DNA of 64,000 nt from FEN-1297 sp964498065 (GTDB taxonomy: Bacteria; Bacteroidota; Ignavibacteria; Ignavibacteriales; Ignavibacteriaceae), in the NCBI GenBank assembly GCA_964498065.1, contig CAZCFZ010000015.1:11326-75325 (forward strand), in the 5' to 3' direction. The notes under the pieces are model-generated. The model worked only from the letters and a program-made list of their open reading frames with translations. It was not told the DNA's origin and searched no databases. The position numbers and the translations under genes are program-made. Shown here one piece after another: positions 27,210 to 36,653 of the stretch (position 1 is its first letter; each line of letters begins with the position of its first letter).

Positions 27210-28400
27210 TTAAATATGAAATTCCCAGCTTCGTTTTAATTTAGGATCACCTACAGCCAATAGATTATTCTTTTTAGCCAAGATGCTAAACAACCATAAA
27301 ATCAATCCGACAACAGCAAGAGGGAAAGTGAAATCAATCCAGCTGAATGAGTATGTAAAACCGTTGTCAACCATACTAGGCATTACCAGCCAGTATACAT
27401 CCAAAAACTGAAATATAATTATCCAAATGGCAGCAAATTTTAACATGCCCGGATTTGTTTTGGAACCTCTCGGTAATAGCAATAAAAAAGGAACAATAAA
27501 GTGTGTTATTACTAGTGCGAGAGAAACATACTTCCAGACTCCAGTCCATCTATGCACATAATAAACAATCTCTTCAGGTAAATTTCCGTACCATTGAAGC
27601 ATATATTGGGAGAAAGCTATATAAGCCCAGAACACAGTAAATGCAAACATCAAAATTCCAAGGCTGTAATAATGATCTCTCCTAATTTTAGGTGATAAAT
27701 AACCTCTTTCAGTTAATACTACTGAAAAAAGAGTAAGAACCGCCAATGCAACCCACGCCGAATCAGCAAATAAATACACTCCGAAAATAGTTGAGAACCA
27801 ATGCGGTGTCATGCTCATCAGCCAATCGAATGATATTACCGAAATTGTGAAAGCGAATATTACAATAAAGGCGATGGAAAATTTTATATTCCTTGTTGTT
27901 AAATTTTGATCGGCAGAAACATCCTGTTTGCGTGAGTTTTTTATTATGATAAAATAAAATGCAGTCCAGATTAGAAATATGATTACATCTCTAATAACAA
28001 AGAAAGGAATATTTAAATAAGTCGATCTTTGCTGCAGAACTTTATCATGAGCAACCGCAATTGGATTCGTCCATATAAATAAATTATGCATACTGAAGAA
28101 TAAAGGTATTACAAGAATTATAAAGAATGGAACGCTCGCTGCCAAAAATTCGCTCACTCTTCTGAACGGAACGCTCCATACAGCACCGGCTGCATACTCA
28201 AGGCTCACTAAGAATAAAGATCCTATTCCAATACAAACCAGATAAATGAATGATGTTAAATAGCTGAAGGCAGCTCTTGCGGGATCAACAAGATAGCTGG
28301 CAACTCCCAGTGCAATCCCGGCAATTAAAAGTATTGCTCCGATTGTACCGAGGTTTTTTGGTAATTCCTTTTTAACATAACCGGATTCAATTTGGGACAT
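27210..28400 (-). CDS. actF: Alternative Complex III membrane subunit ActF (NrfD-related)
   Basis: A 396-residue membrane protein with ten helices, the second NrfD/PsrC-like subunit of the quinol:cytochrome c oxidoreductase. A GVASYLVDPARA-type loop near residue 35 and the WYGNLPEEIVYYVHRW loop after helix 6 are family landmarks. AAGGAG precedes the ATG. The start overlaps the end of the actD-actE gene by 14 bases. It should help bind quinol with ActC. Confidence 0.9.
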   Translation of the reverse strand: MSQIESGYVKKELPKNLGTIGAILLIAGIALGVASYLVDPARAAFSYLTSFIYLVCIGIGSLFLVSLEYAAGAVWSVPFRRVSEFLAASVPFFIILVIPLFFSMHNLFIWTNPIAVAHDKVLQQRSTYLNIPFFVIRDVIIFLIWTAFYFIIIKNSRKQDVSADQNLTTRNIKFSIAFIVIFAFTISVISFDWLMSMTPHWFSTIFGVYLFADSAWVALAVLTLFSVVLTERGYLSPKIRRDHYYSLGILMFAFTVFWAYIAFSQYMLQWYGNLPEEIVYYVHRWTGVWKYVSLALVITHFIVPFLLLLPRGSKTNPGMLKFAAIWIIIFQFLDVYWLVMPSMVDNGFTYSFSWIDFTFPLAVVGLILWLFSILAKKNNLLAVGDPKLKRSWEFHI

Positions 28401-29565
28401 TTTTTCCAGACTCCTTATTTATCTCTTTGATCTCCGTAAAATCAGACGGCTTAGGATTTTGCGCCCTCTGTAAAACTCGTATATAATTTACAATTGCCCA
28501 TCTTTCATCTCTTGTAATTTGCCTTTTATAAGACGGCATTATACTAAAACCATTTGTTATAACATTATAAATTTGTCCATCGGTAAAATTGATTATCCTT
28601 TGTGAGTGAAGCGTAGGTCCGGGAGGAAACTGTCCCATCAGCCTGCTTTTACCATCAGCATAATTTCCATGACATGGGCTGCAGAATGTTAAAAACTTTT
28701 TCTGACCAAGTTCTAGAACTTTTTTAGTCGGTAAGAGAGGATTTGATAAAACTTCTTTGGGATCTGTTTCTCCTGTATATGCATAAGGAATATATCCTCT
28801 GGCGACCGTACCCGCAACAGGTGTTCTCATTTCTCTCTTATCATAGAAGAATGAACTTTCTTCTTGCGAAACACCTTTATTCTGATTCAGCATAAAATCA
28901 AACGGAGGCAGATACATAAACTTATTTAAAGTAACATATGTCGAACAAGCAGTAAGCACTGCTATTATTCCAAGGAAGACTAAAAATTTAGGTTGAAAGA
29001 TACTATATTTCTCTTCCTCCGGATTATAAACCAGTTCAATATTTTTACTTCCCAAGCTCTTTAATAATTCAACAACCTTGTCTTGTTCAAATAAAGGATC
29101 CTCAGCTTCAATAACTAAACCATATTTATCAGAAGAAACATTTCTCATATAGTTAGTATCATGAATAGGATGATTATTAAACGGCAAATTGAAAACAACA
29201 GCAATCATTCCAAAAACAGTCGACAACACTCCGAGTAAAACTGTAAATTCAAATGTTATAGGAACAAATGCCGGTAAAGCGAAGAAAGGCTTCCCGCCGA
29301 TTACCAAAGGATAACTCACGGCTAAGGTCCACCACATAAATCCTAATATGAATGCCGCAGCAGCAAATCCAAAAAAGAGAGTAACATAACCCATCTTTGA
29401 TGCTTTAAATCCCATTGCCGAATCCATACCATGGACCGGGTAAGGAGTATTAACATCATACTTTTTATAACCATCGGCTTGTACTCTTTTAGCTGCCTTT
29501 AAAATATTATCAGGTGAATCAAATAGAGCAGCAACGCCGTACAAACTGTTCTGATTACGATTCAT
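28387..29565 (-). CDS. Fused ActD (DUF3341) and cytochrome c (ActE-like) subunit
   Basis: A 392-residue protein. Residues 1-180 are ActD: DUF3341 N-terminal soluble segment with PVHGMDSAMG, then two membrane helices (about 60-82 and 98-120) and a soluble tail. A third hydrophobic helix at about 205-223, then residues 270-392 form a cytochrome c with heme site CSPCHGNYADG and SIMPSYKRQI carrying the candidate Met ligand. In many act operons ActD and ActE are separate; here the heme domain follows without a break. The frame reaches up to 29592, but GGAGGTGAGC is placed just before ATG 29565, which also overlaps the actC end by 11 bases. Confidence 0.88.
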   Translation of the reverse strand: MNRNQNSLYGVAALFDSPDNILKAAKRVQADGYKKYDVNTPYPVHGMDSAMGFKASKMGYVTLFFGFAAAAFILGFMWWTLAVSYPLVIGGKPFFALPAFVPITFEFTVLLGVLSTVFGMIAVVFNLPFNNHPIHDTNYMRNVSSDKYGLVIEAEDPLFEQDKVVELLKSLGSKNIELVYNPEEEKYSIFQPKFLVFLGIIAVLTACSTYVTLNKFMYLPPFDFMLNQNKGVSQEESSFFYDKREMRTPVAGTVARGYIPYAYTGETDPKEVLSNPLLPTKKVLELGQKKFLTFCSPCHGNYADGKSRLMGQFPPGPTLHSQRIINFTDGQIYNVITNGFSIMPSYKRQITRDERWAIVNYIRVLQRAQNPKPSDFTEIKEINKESGKNVPN

Positions 29566-30928
29566 GCTCACCTCCGTGCGTAGGCTGAGCACCTTGTATT
29601 ACTCCCTTAATTTCAGTGATTGAAATTACCGGAAGCGTTTTGGCAAATAATAAAATCAAAGTAAAGAACAATCCGAAACTTCCGAACAAAATTCCTAAAT
29701 CAACTAAAGTTGGCTTAAAGTAATGCCAGCTTGTAGGCAAAAAATCTCTGCTTAATGATGAAGCAATGATAACAAATCTTTCAAACCACATTCCGACATT
29801 AACAAGAATAACTATTATTAATGTAGCCGGTATTGAACGTCTGATTTTCTTAAACCAGAAAAGCTGCGGGAAGAAAACGTTGCAGCTAATCATTATCCAG
29901 TAACCCCATGCATACGGTCCAAAAGCCCTATTTAATGTAACAAAGAGCTCAAATGGCGAACCGCTGTACCAGCCCATGAACCATTCAATTATATAAGAAT
30001 ATCCAACCATGGAACCAGTTAACAGTATAATCTTATTCATTTTTTCAAGATGGTCGAGAGTAATGATATGTTCCATATCAAAAACTTTACGCACAAAGAT
30101 TAGTACTGTACTTACCATTGCGAAACCGGAAAATATTGCACCGGCAACAAAGTAAGGTGGAAAGATTGTTGAATGCCAGCCAGGCAAAATTGCTGCAGCA
30201 AAATCCCAGCTTACTACGGTATGAACTGAAAGCACTAATGGTGTAGCTAAACCGGCTAATATCATATAAACTTTTTCGTAATGTACCCAGTGACGATTTG
30301 AATGTCTCCAGCCTAAACTGAAAACCGAATAAATTGTTTTTTTAATTTTATTTGTTGCACGGTCTCTTAAAGTTGCAAAGTCTGGAATTAAACCCACATA
30401 CCAGAAAACAAGTGAAACAGTTAAATATGTTGATACGGCAAATACGTCCCACACTAATGGCGAAATAAAATTAGGCCATATAGAATGCTGATTCGGATAA
30501 GGGATTAAATATCCGGCAAGCCATGGTCGGCCCACGTGAATTATCGGGAAAAGACCGGCGCATATAACAGCAAAGATTGTCATTGCTTCCGCGAACCTCG
30601 CTATTCCGGTTCTCCAATGCTGCCTTAATAAATATAATATTGCGGAGATTAATGTTCCGGCATGACCAATTCCTACCCAAAACACAAAGTTTGTAATACC
30701 AAAAGCCCAAGCAACCGGAATATTGTTGCCCCACATTCCGATGCCGTAATAGAAAGTTAATCCGACACAAATTGCTCCTATTAAAAGTAGGCTTCCCGTA
30801 ATAGATAATGCAATATGATATTTATGTGAAGGCCGGGAATCTATCGGTGCAGAAATTACCTCATCTAATTCCCTTAGCGGCGGATTACCTTCAACCAGTG
30901 CCAATTCAACAGAATAATCCTTGGTCAC
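29555..30928 (-). CDS. actC: Alternative Complex III membrane subunit ActC (NrfD/PsrC-like)
   Basis: A 457-residue membrane protein with about ten helices, the quinol-binding partner of the iron-sulfur subunit. VNFVFWVGIGHAGTLIS-type sequence (here FVFWVGIGHAGTLISA) near residue 85 and HTVVSWDFAAAILPGWH near 235 are conserved in the PsrC family. The start is GTG at 30928, with GGAGG just upstream and sharing one base with the actB stop. Translation is therefore coupled to actB. Confidence 0.93.
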   Translation of the reverse strand: MTKDYSVELALVEGNPPLRELDEVISAPIDSRPSHKYHIALSITGSLLLIGAICVGLTFYYGIGMWGNNIPVAWAFGITNFVFWVGIGHAGTLISAILYLLRQHWRTGIARFAEAMTIFAVICAGLFPIIHVGRPWLAGYLIPYPNQHSIWPNFISPLVWDVFAVSTYLTVSLVFWYVGLIPDFATLRDRATNKIKKTIYSVFSLGWRHSNRHWVHYEKVYMILAGLATPLVLSVHTVVSWDFAAAILPGWHSTIFPPYFVAGAIFSGFAMVSTVLIFVRKVFDMEHIITLDHLEKMNKIILLTGSMVGYSYIIEWFMGWYSGSPFELFVTLNRAFGPYAWGYWIMISCNVFFPQLFWFKKIRRSIPATLIIVILVNVGMWFERFVIIASSLSRDFLPTSWHYFKPTLVDLGILFGSFGLFFTLILLFAKTLPVISITEIKGVIQGAQPTHGGEHES

Positions 30929-33900
30929 TATACCTCCTCCGATTCAGTATTTCTTAATTTTGCTATATAAGTAACATTAGGACGCGTGTTTACGTCTTCC
31001 AATACATAATAACCTAATTCATGAGTTCTGTATTTTTTATAGAACTCAGATTCTTTATCATTCATATCTCCAAATTTAATTGCTTCGGTATTGCATGCAT
31101 CCTGGCAGGCTGTTCTTACATCGGAACCTTTTAACGGACGATGTTCTTTAATTGCTTCCGACCTTGCGTCCATTATTCTTTGGATGCAGAATGTACATTT
31201 TTCCATAACTCCGCGTGAACGGACGGTTACTTCAGGATTATTAACTAGACTAAATAAATGACTTTGCTGATATGAATTTTTAAAATGATCTCTATAATTA
31301 AAGAAATTAAATCTTCTTACTTTGTAAGGACAGTTGTTTGAACAATATCTGGTGCCAACACAGCGGTTGTATATCATTTGATTTAAACCATCAGGACTGT
31401 GAGTTGTTGCAGCAACCGGGCAAACATTTTCGCATGGTGCGTTATCGCATTGCTGACATAACATCAGTTGATTGCTGGTTACAGGTTCATCTATCGTTCC
31501 TGAATAATATCTGTCAACCCTAAGCCATTCCATTTCCCTGCTTACAGCGACTTGATCTTTGCCGACAATCGGAATATTATTTTCGGCGTTACAAGCAATT
31601 ACGCATTCACCGCATCCGATACATTTATTTAAATCAACTGCCATTCCCCACTTTACTCCGGGATAAGCATGAGGATTATACAAGGACTCCATTTTCTCAG
31701 GATCTTCTGTTTCTATGAAGTGCGGATTCTTTCTATACTCTTTTACTGTTCCTTCCTGGATAATTTTTCTTTTCTTTGCCGCATTTTCTGTTAAGGCTTC
31801 GGCAAACATTGTATGCTCCATAGTGGAAACCAGCTTATGACTGCCGCTGCCTTTATAAACTTTATTAGCTTGATAAACCCAATGAGAAACTCCGCCGGAT
31901 TTTGATCTTAAAATATTAGCATCAAACCCTACATCAGTGCCAACTACTCCAATTGTTTTTCTTCCGAAACCTAGTTCGATAGTAATTGTTTTATCCGCTG
32001 CTCCCGGTTGAATGAAAGCAGGAATTTCTAACTTTCTATTTCCTACTTCAACTAATATTTTATCATTTGATTCTATTCCTAGTTCCTTTGCTGTTGTATG
32101 CGAAACAGCAGCATAATTGTCCCATGTTATTTTTGAAATAGGATGAGGAAATTCCAGCATCCAGCCGTTATTCAAAAATCTGCCGTCGCCTGCTTGATAA
32201 CTATCCCTAAGTACAACTAAATAATTTGATGATGCTTTACTATTCGATTGTAATTCTGTTAAAACATTTTTATTAAAGCTTCCGTAGCTTTGTGGAGCTT
32301 CATCAAAGATAACGACACCGTCATGCAATGCAGCCACCCACAATTCTTTAAATGACATTTTAGAATTTAGCGATGGATAAATATTATTCTGCCAATTGTC
32401 CATCAGGTATTTATGATAAATCATATCATCATAAACAACCGGCTTACCTTTTAACCAGGTAAGAAGAATTGCTTCTTTTTGTCTTGTATCGAAAATCGGA
32501 TCGATAACAGGTTGCTGCATCGAATAAAAACCTGTTCTTGTTTTTGCATCTCCCCATGATTCAAAATCGTGATTAATTGGAAGCGTGTAATTTCCAAGTA
32601 CAGAAGAGTCATTCTGACTGCCTGAAAAACTTATTATAACATGAACTTTTTTTAGAGCTTCAGCATATCCTAAATCATGCGGCAGATGGAAAACAGGATT
32701 TGAGTCATAATGAATTAGAACACCTACGTTCCCGGAATTTATTTGGGAAACCAGTTCTTCAAATTCTTCATATTTAGATAATGGAAGGACATTTATACTA
32801 GATGTATCATCTCTATAAAGTTTTGAATTTCCAAGAACTTCATTTAATAAATTAACTGCAATATGAACTTGTTCCGGCAATGTTCTGCCTGCATAAACAA
32901 TTGAAGCACCTTGGTTATTTACCAGATCATGAACTAATAATTTTAAATTCTTCTTAGACAGCGAATATTTACCGGCAAAATTTTCCAATGAATAATCAGC
33001 CAGTGTTTCAGCATCGAGCGGTACAGCAACTCCGCTTTTACTAACTTCATTTAACAGACTCATTACAAATTCGTATTGAGCATCCGGCCTGAGCCTGAAT
33101 CTATAATCCGAATTCATACCAGTTACGGACAAACTCCCTTCGGCAACATAAAGTCGATTAAACTTTTCTAAATTATGTACCTCCCTGCCTTCGGCAAATA
33201 ATCTAGCTGTTTCAACCTTATTACCATCTGTTCCAAGAAAATCCGATTCTAATCCTACTATAATTTTGGCATCATTCCACTTAATGAGTGGGGCTACATC
33301 AGTACCATAACATTTTTCCCAGGCTGAGTTTCTGTTTTGTTCATTAAATAATTCGTAAGAATAAATTTTAGTATTAGGATATTTTTTAGTGAAATCATCC
33401 AATACTTTTTTACCGGAAGGAGAAATAACCGAATGAGCTACAAACGCAATTTGTTTATCACCTGTTTTATTTAATATGTCAATTATCTCATCATCAATAG
33501 GTTTCCAGTCGTACTTATTAAATTCGCCGTTATGATTTTTTTTTATCGGGAATTTCAATCTCTCCGGATCGTAAAGACTCAAAATGCTGGCTTCGCATTT
33601 TGCACAGGTCTTCCCTTTACTTACCGGGTGGTCGGGATTACCGCTTACCTTAATTGGTCTTCCTTCTCGGGTTTTAATTAAAATGCCGCAGCTATGTGCA
33701 CATACGGTACTTGTTGATGCATAATAGTTAGGGTTACCAACTACAATTTCTTCGGGCATTTTATTGTAAGGGATGATATGCCCTTTACTTCTATAGTCGG
33801 AACAGCCTACACCTGCCAAAGCGGCAGAGGCTCCCGCCAATGCTAAAAATTTTCTTCTTGAAATTCCCGATAATTTTGACGGTTCAAAATCATCTTTAAC

Positions 33901-34035
33901 GCCTTCGGCAAATTCGGATTGATTAGCCTCAATTAAAGATTTATCACGGAATAAATCTCTAAAGCTCCGCCAATAATCATGGTCTTTGTTTTCTTTATCT
34001 TTATTTAGATTTAAATCGTTATCAACTTCGGGCAT
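30928..34035 (-). CDS. actB: Alternative Complex III iron-sulfur/molybdopterin-like subunit ActB
   Basis: A 1035-residue exported protein. After a polar N-terminus of about 57 residues comes a Tat signal with SRRKFLALAG (Arg-Arg at 60-61) and a lipobox-like VGC. The middle is the molybdopterin-oxidoreductase fold, which in ActB is believed not to bind the cofactor. The C-terminal part has four Cys clusters: CIGCGECVIAC, CQQCDNAPCENVC, CVGTRYCSNNC and CTFC with TACQDAC, fitting three 4Fe-4S and one 3Fe-4S centre. The frame extends to a GTG at 34044, but ATG at 34035 has AGGTGG correctly spaced. Confidence 0.94.
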   Translation of the reverse strand: MPEVDNDLNLNKDKENKDHDYWRSFRDLFRDKSLIEANQSEFAEGVKDDFEPSKLSGISRRKFLALAGASAALAGVGCSDYRSKGHIIPYNKMPEEIVVGNPNYYASTSTVCAHSCGILIKTREGRPIKVSGNPDHPVSKGKTCAKCEASILSLYDPERLKFPIKKNHNGEFNKYDWKPIDDEIIDILNKTGDKQIAFVAHSVISPSGKKVLDDFTKKYPNTKIYSYELFNEQNRNSAWEKCYGTDVAPLIKWNDAKIIVGLESDFLGTDGNKVETARLFAEGREVHNLEKFNRLYVAEGSLSVTGMNSDYRFRLRPDAQYEFVMSLLNEVSKSGVAVPLDAETLADYSLENFAGKYSLSKKNLKLLVHDLVNNQGASIVYAGRTLPEQVHIAVNLLNEVLGNSKLYRDDTSSINVLPLSKYEEFEELVSQINSGNVGVLIHYDSNPVFHLPHDLGYAEALKKVHVIISFSGSQNDSSVLGNYTLPINHDFESWGDAKTRTGFYSMQQPVIDPIFDTRQKEAILLTWLKGKPVVYDDMIYHKYLMDNWQNNIYPSLNSKMSFKELWVAALHDGVVIFDEAPQSYGSFNKNVLTELQSNSKASSNYLVVLRDSYQAGDGRFLNNGWMLEFPHPISKITWDNYAAVSHTTAKELGIESNDKILVEVGNRKLEIPAFIQPGAADKTITIELGFGRKTIGVVGTDVGFDANILRSKSGGVSHWVYQANKVYKGSGSHKLVSTMEHTMFAEALTENAAKKRKIIQEGTVKEYRKNPHFIETEDPEKMESLYNPHAYPGVKWGMAVDLNKCIGCGECVIACNAENNIPIVGKDQVAVSREMEWLRVDRYYSGTIDEPVTSNQLMLCQQCDNAPCENVCPVAATTHSPDGLNQMIYNRCVGTRYCSNNCPYKVRRFNFFNYRDHFKNSYQQSHLFSLVNNPEVTVRSRGVMEKCTFCIQRIMDARSEAIKEHRPLKGSDVRTACQDACNTEAIKFGDMNDKESEFYKKYRTHELGYYVLEDVNTRPNVTYIAKLRNTESEEV

Positions 34036-34243
34036 TATTCCCACCTATTTTTTTTCTGCTGACCGCAAGCGGATTAATACGGATATTAACTTTTAGCTTA
34101 TCGTTATGCTCTAATAATTTGCTGCTTCTAAAAAGTTTAAATGGAAAAGATTTCATAGCAAAATAGCCTGCCAATCCGATTCCTAAAGATGTAAAAAAAT
34201 TTTTCCGTTTAAACTTTTTCTGAAATACTTTTTCTATTTCCAT
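34022..34243 (-). CDS. Small single-helix membrane protein between actA and actB
   Basis: A 73-residue basic protein with one hydrophobic stretch (FFTSLGIGLAGYFAMKSF, about 16-33) flanked by Lys/Arg on both sides. The start is convincing: GGGAG lies six bases before the ATG. Its end overlaps the actB start by 14 bases, so it is probably translated with actB. I do not recognise the family; it could be a small ACIII subunit or an assembly factor. The start codon context and position argue against chance, but no motif proves function. Confidence 0.65.
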   Translation of the reverse strand: MEIEKVFQKKFKRKNFFTSLGIGLAGYFAMKSFPFKLFRSSKLLEHNDKLKVNIRINPLAVSRKKIGGNNARS

Positions 34244-34255
34244 TTTAACTCCCTA

Positions 34256-34828
34256 CTAACGATGACAAGCAAAACAATTATCAGGACCGTTGCTTACATT
34301 TTTAAGATAAGGCAATTCTTGTTTTGCATGTCTGTGACAATTCAAACAATCAGACATCGTAAATGATCTTACCTGAGTTATTCTGCTCATTTGTCTGACA
34401 TTACCATGACAGCTTTCACACTTGATTCCGCTGTTTATATGAACGCTATGATTGAAATAAACAAAGTCCGGTACTTTATGAACTCTTACCCAGGGTAAAG
34501 CAATATCCTTGAAATAATAATTTCTCAGTTTTTTAATTTCAGGACTATCTTTTTTTGCAATTGAATGACAATTCATACAAGTTGAAACTGCCGGCACCAT
34601 AGCATGTCTTGATTTTTCCACACCGGTATGACAATACTCGCAATCAATTCCCATTTGTCCGGCATGTAACTTATGAGAGAAGTTTATTGGCTGAACCGGA
34701 GAATACCCCACTCCATAATCTTCCGCACGTGTTGCAAAATAAGTAATAGTAAAAGAGGCAATGATAACAAATAATGTGATAGGTAAACGTACTCGTAAGA
34801 TATAATCAAGTAAAGATTTTTTCATCAT
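34256..34828 (-). CDS. actA: Alternative Complex III pentaheme cytochrome c ActA
   Basis: A 190-residue cytochrome with an N-terminal membrane anchor (about 13-32) and exactly five CxxCH sites: CEYCH, CMNCH, CESCH, CLNCH and CFACH. Pentaheme cytochrome followed by an iron-sulfur subunit is the signature of ActA, which takes electrons from ActB and passes them to other cytochromes. It heads the operon, so its promoter should lie in the 470-base gap before it. Confidence 0.95.
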   Translation of the reverse strand: MMKKSLLDYILRVRLPITLFVIIASFTITYFATRAEDYGVGYSPVQPINFSHKLHAGQMGIDCEYCHTGVEKSRHAMVPAVSTCMNCHSIAKKDSPEIKKLRNYYFKDIALPWVRVHKVPDFVYFNHSVHINSGIKCESCHGNVRQMSRITQVRSFTMSDCLNCHRHAKQELPYLKNVSNGPDNCFACHR

Positions 34829-35301
34829 CAGCCTTCTATAATAACATTGCTATAGTAGTTAGGTGAAAAATTTAAACTTCTTTAACAAATCGGGATTACG
34901 AATTAACCACTAATTTGTTCTTTTATAATAATCTAAGTTTGAAATAATTGATTCGTCCGAAACCAGATGAATCCGCATTTTGTAATAGAGAAATTAAATA
35001 TTTATTTAATTTATTAATTTAATTTCCAAACATAAAAATTATTACTTACAAATCAAAAGTGCTTCACTTTATTAATTATACCCAAGTATTATTTAACTAA
35101 TTAAATGAAACGTCAAATTAATTTATTAAGGATTTCTTCAGCCCTTTAATAATTAATTGTTTTAAGTTTATATTTATATTGATTGGACTCGGTAACAAAT
35201 CTATTTAAAACTGCATTAAAATATGGTGATTTAAGTCATTAAATGGTTTTACTTTGAGATAAGTAAAACAGTGTATGTTTTTTTAGTATATATAATTCTT
35301 A
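34829..35301. other. Intergenic region upstream of actA and downstream of glcF
   Basis: About 470 bases, very AT-rich, without a convincing reading frame. A near-perfect AT palindrome sits at 34991-35012 (ten-base arms, two-base loop). A nine-base stem GTTTTACTT/AAGTAAAAC at 35246-35269 is 33 bases after the glcF stop and may help end its transcript, though the T-run is poor. The act promoter must be here, but I see no confident hexamers. Confidence 0.45.
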
Positions 35302-36615
35302 CTAAGAATTATTATTATTGTTTAGTATCGATTGTTTAATTAAAGTTATAGGATGTATAACTTTTACATTAATATTATATTTCTTCGCGCCGTATTTTAT
35401 TTGTTGAATGCAGCCCGGATTGCCTGTTAAGACTATTTCGGCTTCAGTGTTTTTAATGTTGTTCATTTTTCTATTTAGTATTTGCATAGAATCATCATAA
35501 CGTATAATATTATAAATACCGGCGCTTCCGCAGCACCAATCAGCTTCTTCCAGATTTTTAATTTTTAAACCCGGAATAGATTTTAGTACTTCTCTCGGCT
35601 GAGATACAACTTTTTGAGTATGAGCTAAATGACATGCATCATGATAAGTAACCGTTTTATTTACTTCTCCATAATTCTTAATCGGCTTTTCGACAGCAAG
35701 GAATTCGGTAATATCTTTTACTTTCTGCGAAAACTTTCTTGCTCTTTCAGCATATACGGGATCATCAGCTAAAACTTTGTCATATTCTTTCATAAATGCA
35801 CCGCAGCCTGCCGAGTTTGATATAAGAAATTGGTAATCAAATTTTTCAAAAGCATCTATATTTTTCTTAGCGAGTGTTTTAGCAGTTTCAATATCACCGT
35901 TATGAGCATGCAAGGAACCGCAGCAGACTTGTTCTTTGGGGTTATAAACTTTACAGCCGGAAGCAGATAAAACATCCACTGTGTCTTTATTAATTTCGGC
36001 GAACATTACATCCATCAAACACCCGGTATGAAAAGCAGTTTGGTATTTTACTTGCCCGCCCGGTTTTGTAATCTCCGGTATTAATTTTTTACTAAATTTC
36101 TTAGAAACTGCCGGAGCGATTTCATCTATTTCATATAATTTTACAGACAATAATTTAAATATTCCGATTTTATGAAGAAGTTTTTGAACACCTAATTTTT
36201 GATAAAAGTATAAAACCTTAGCCGCAATTTTTAAATTGTTATTCGAGGCAAGAATTAATTTTAAAGCGATTTTTTTAATTAATCTTCCAGACTTTGAACC
36301 AAAACCTGCATTCTCTATTTCTACTCTTGCAGCTTCTACCATTGTTCCATACTTAACTCCGGCCGGACATGCAGTCTCACAGGCCTGGCAGTCTAAACAA
36401 AACTGCATTTCATCGGCAAACGTATCCGTTATCTGCATTTCACCTTTTGCAACAGCTTTTATCATTCGAATTCTACCCCTGGGCGACGAACGTTCCAATT
36501 TTGTTAATTCATAAGTAGGACATGAAGATAAACATAATCCGCAATGAATGCATTGGGACAGGATATCATCATTAGGCAAGACCCCAAGCAACGCTGATTT
36601 CGGATGATCGTTCAT
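35302..36615 (-). CDS. glcF: Glycolate/D-lactate dehydrogenase iron-sulfur subunit
   Basis: A 437-residue protein with two 4Fe-4S motifs at the N-terminus, CIHCGLCLSSCPTYE and CLDCQACETACPAG, and two CCG domains ending CCGSLHAHNGD and CCGSAGIYN, as in GlcF and related subunits. It passes electrons from the flavin subunit to the respiratory chain at the membrane. The flavin gene lies 38 bases upstream. No GlcE-like protein is present, so a two-subunit enzyme for glycolate or D-lactate is likely; substrate cannot be told from sequence. Confidence 0.9.
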   Translation of the reverse strand: MNDHPKSALLGVLPNDDILSQCIHCGLCLSSCPTYELTKLERSSPRGRIRMIKAVAKGEMQITDTFADEMQFCLDCQACETACPAGVKYGTMVEAARVEIENAGFGSKSGRLIKKIALKLILASNNNLKIAAKVLYFYQKLGVQKLLHKIGIFKLLSVKLYEIDEIAPAVSKKFSKKLIPEITKPGGQVKYQTAFHTGCLMDVMFAEINKDTVDVLSASGCKVYNPKEQVCCGSLHAHNGDIETAKTLAKKNIDAFEKFDYQFLISNSAGCGAFMKEYDKVLADDPVYAERARKFSQKVKDITEFLAVEKPIKNYGEVNKTVTYHDACHLAHTQKVVSQPREVLKSIPGLKIKNLEEADWCCGSAGIYNIIRYDDSMQILNRKMNNIKNTEAEIVLTGNPGCIQQIKYGAKKYNINVKVIHPITLIKQSILNNNNNS

Positions 36616-36653
36616 AAATAGAAAAAATTTATGTAAAAATTAATTATTAGATT

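Noticed and set aside
34991..35012. AT palindrome in the act upstream region
   Set aside because: Two-base loop and only A/T pairs; such sequences are expected in this composition.
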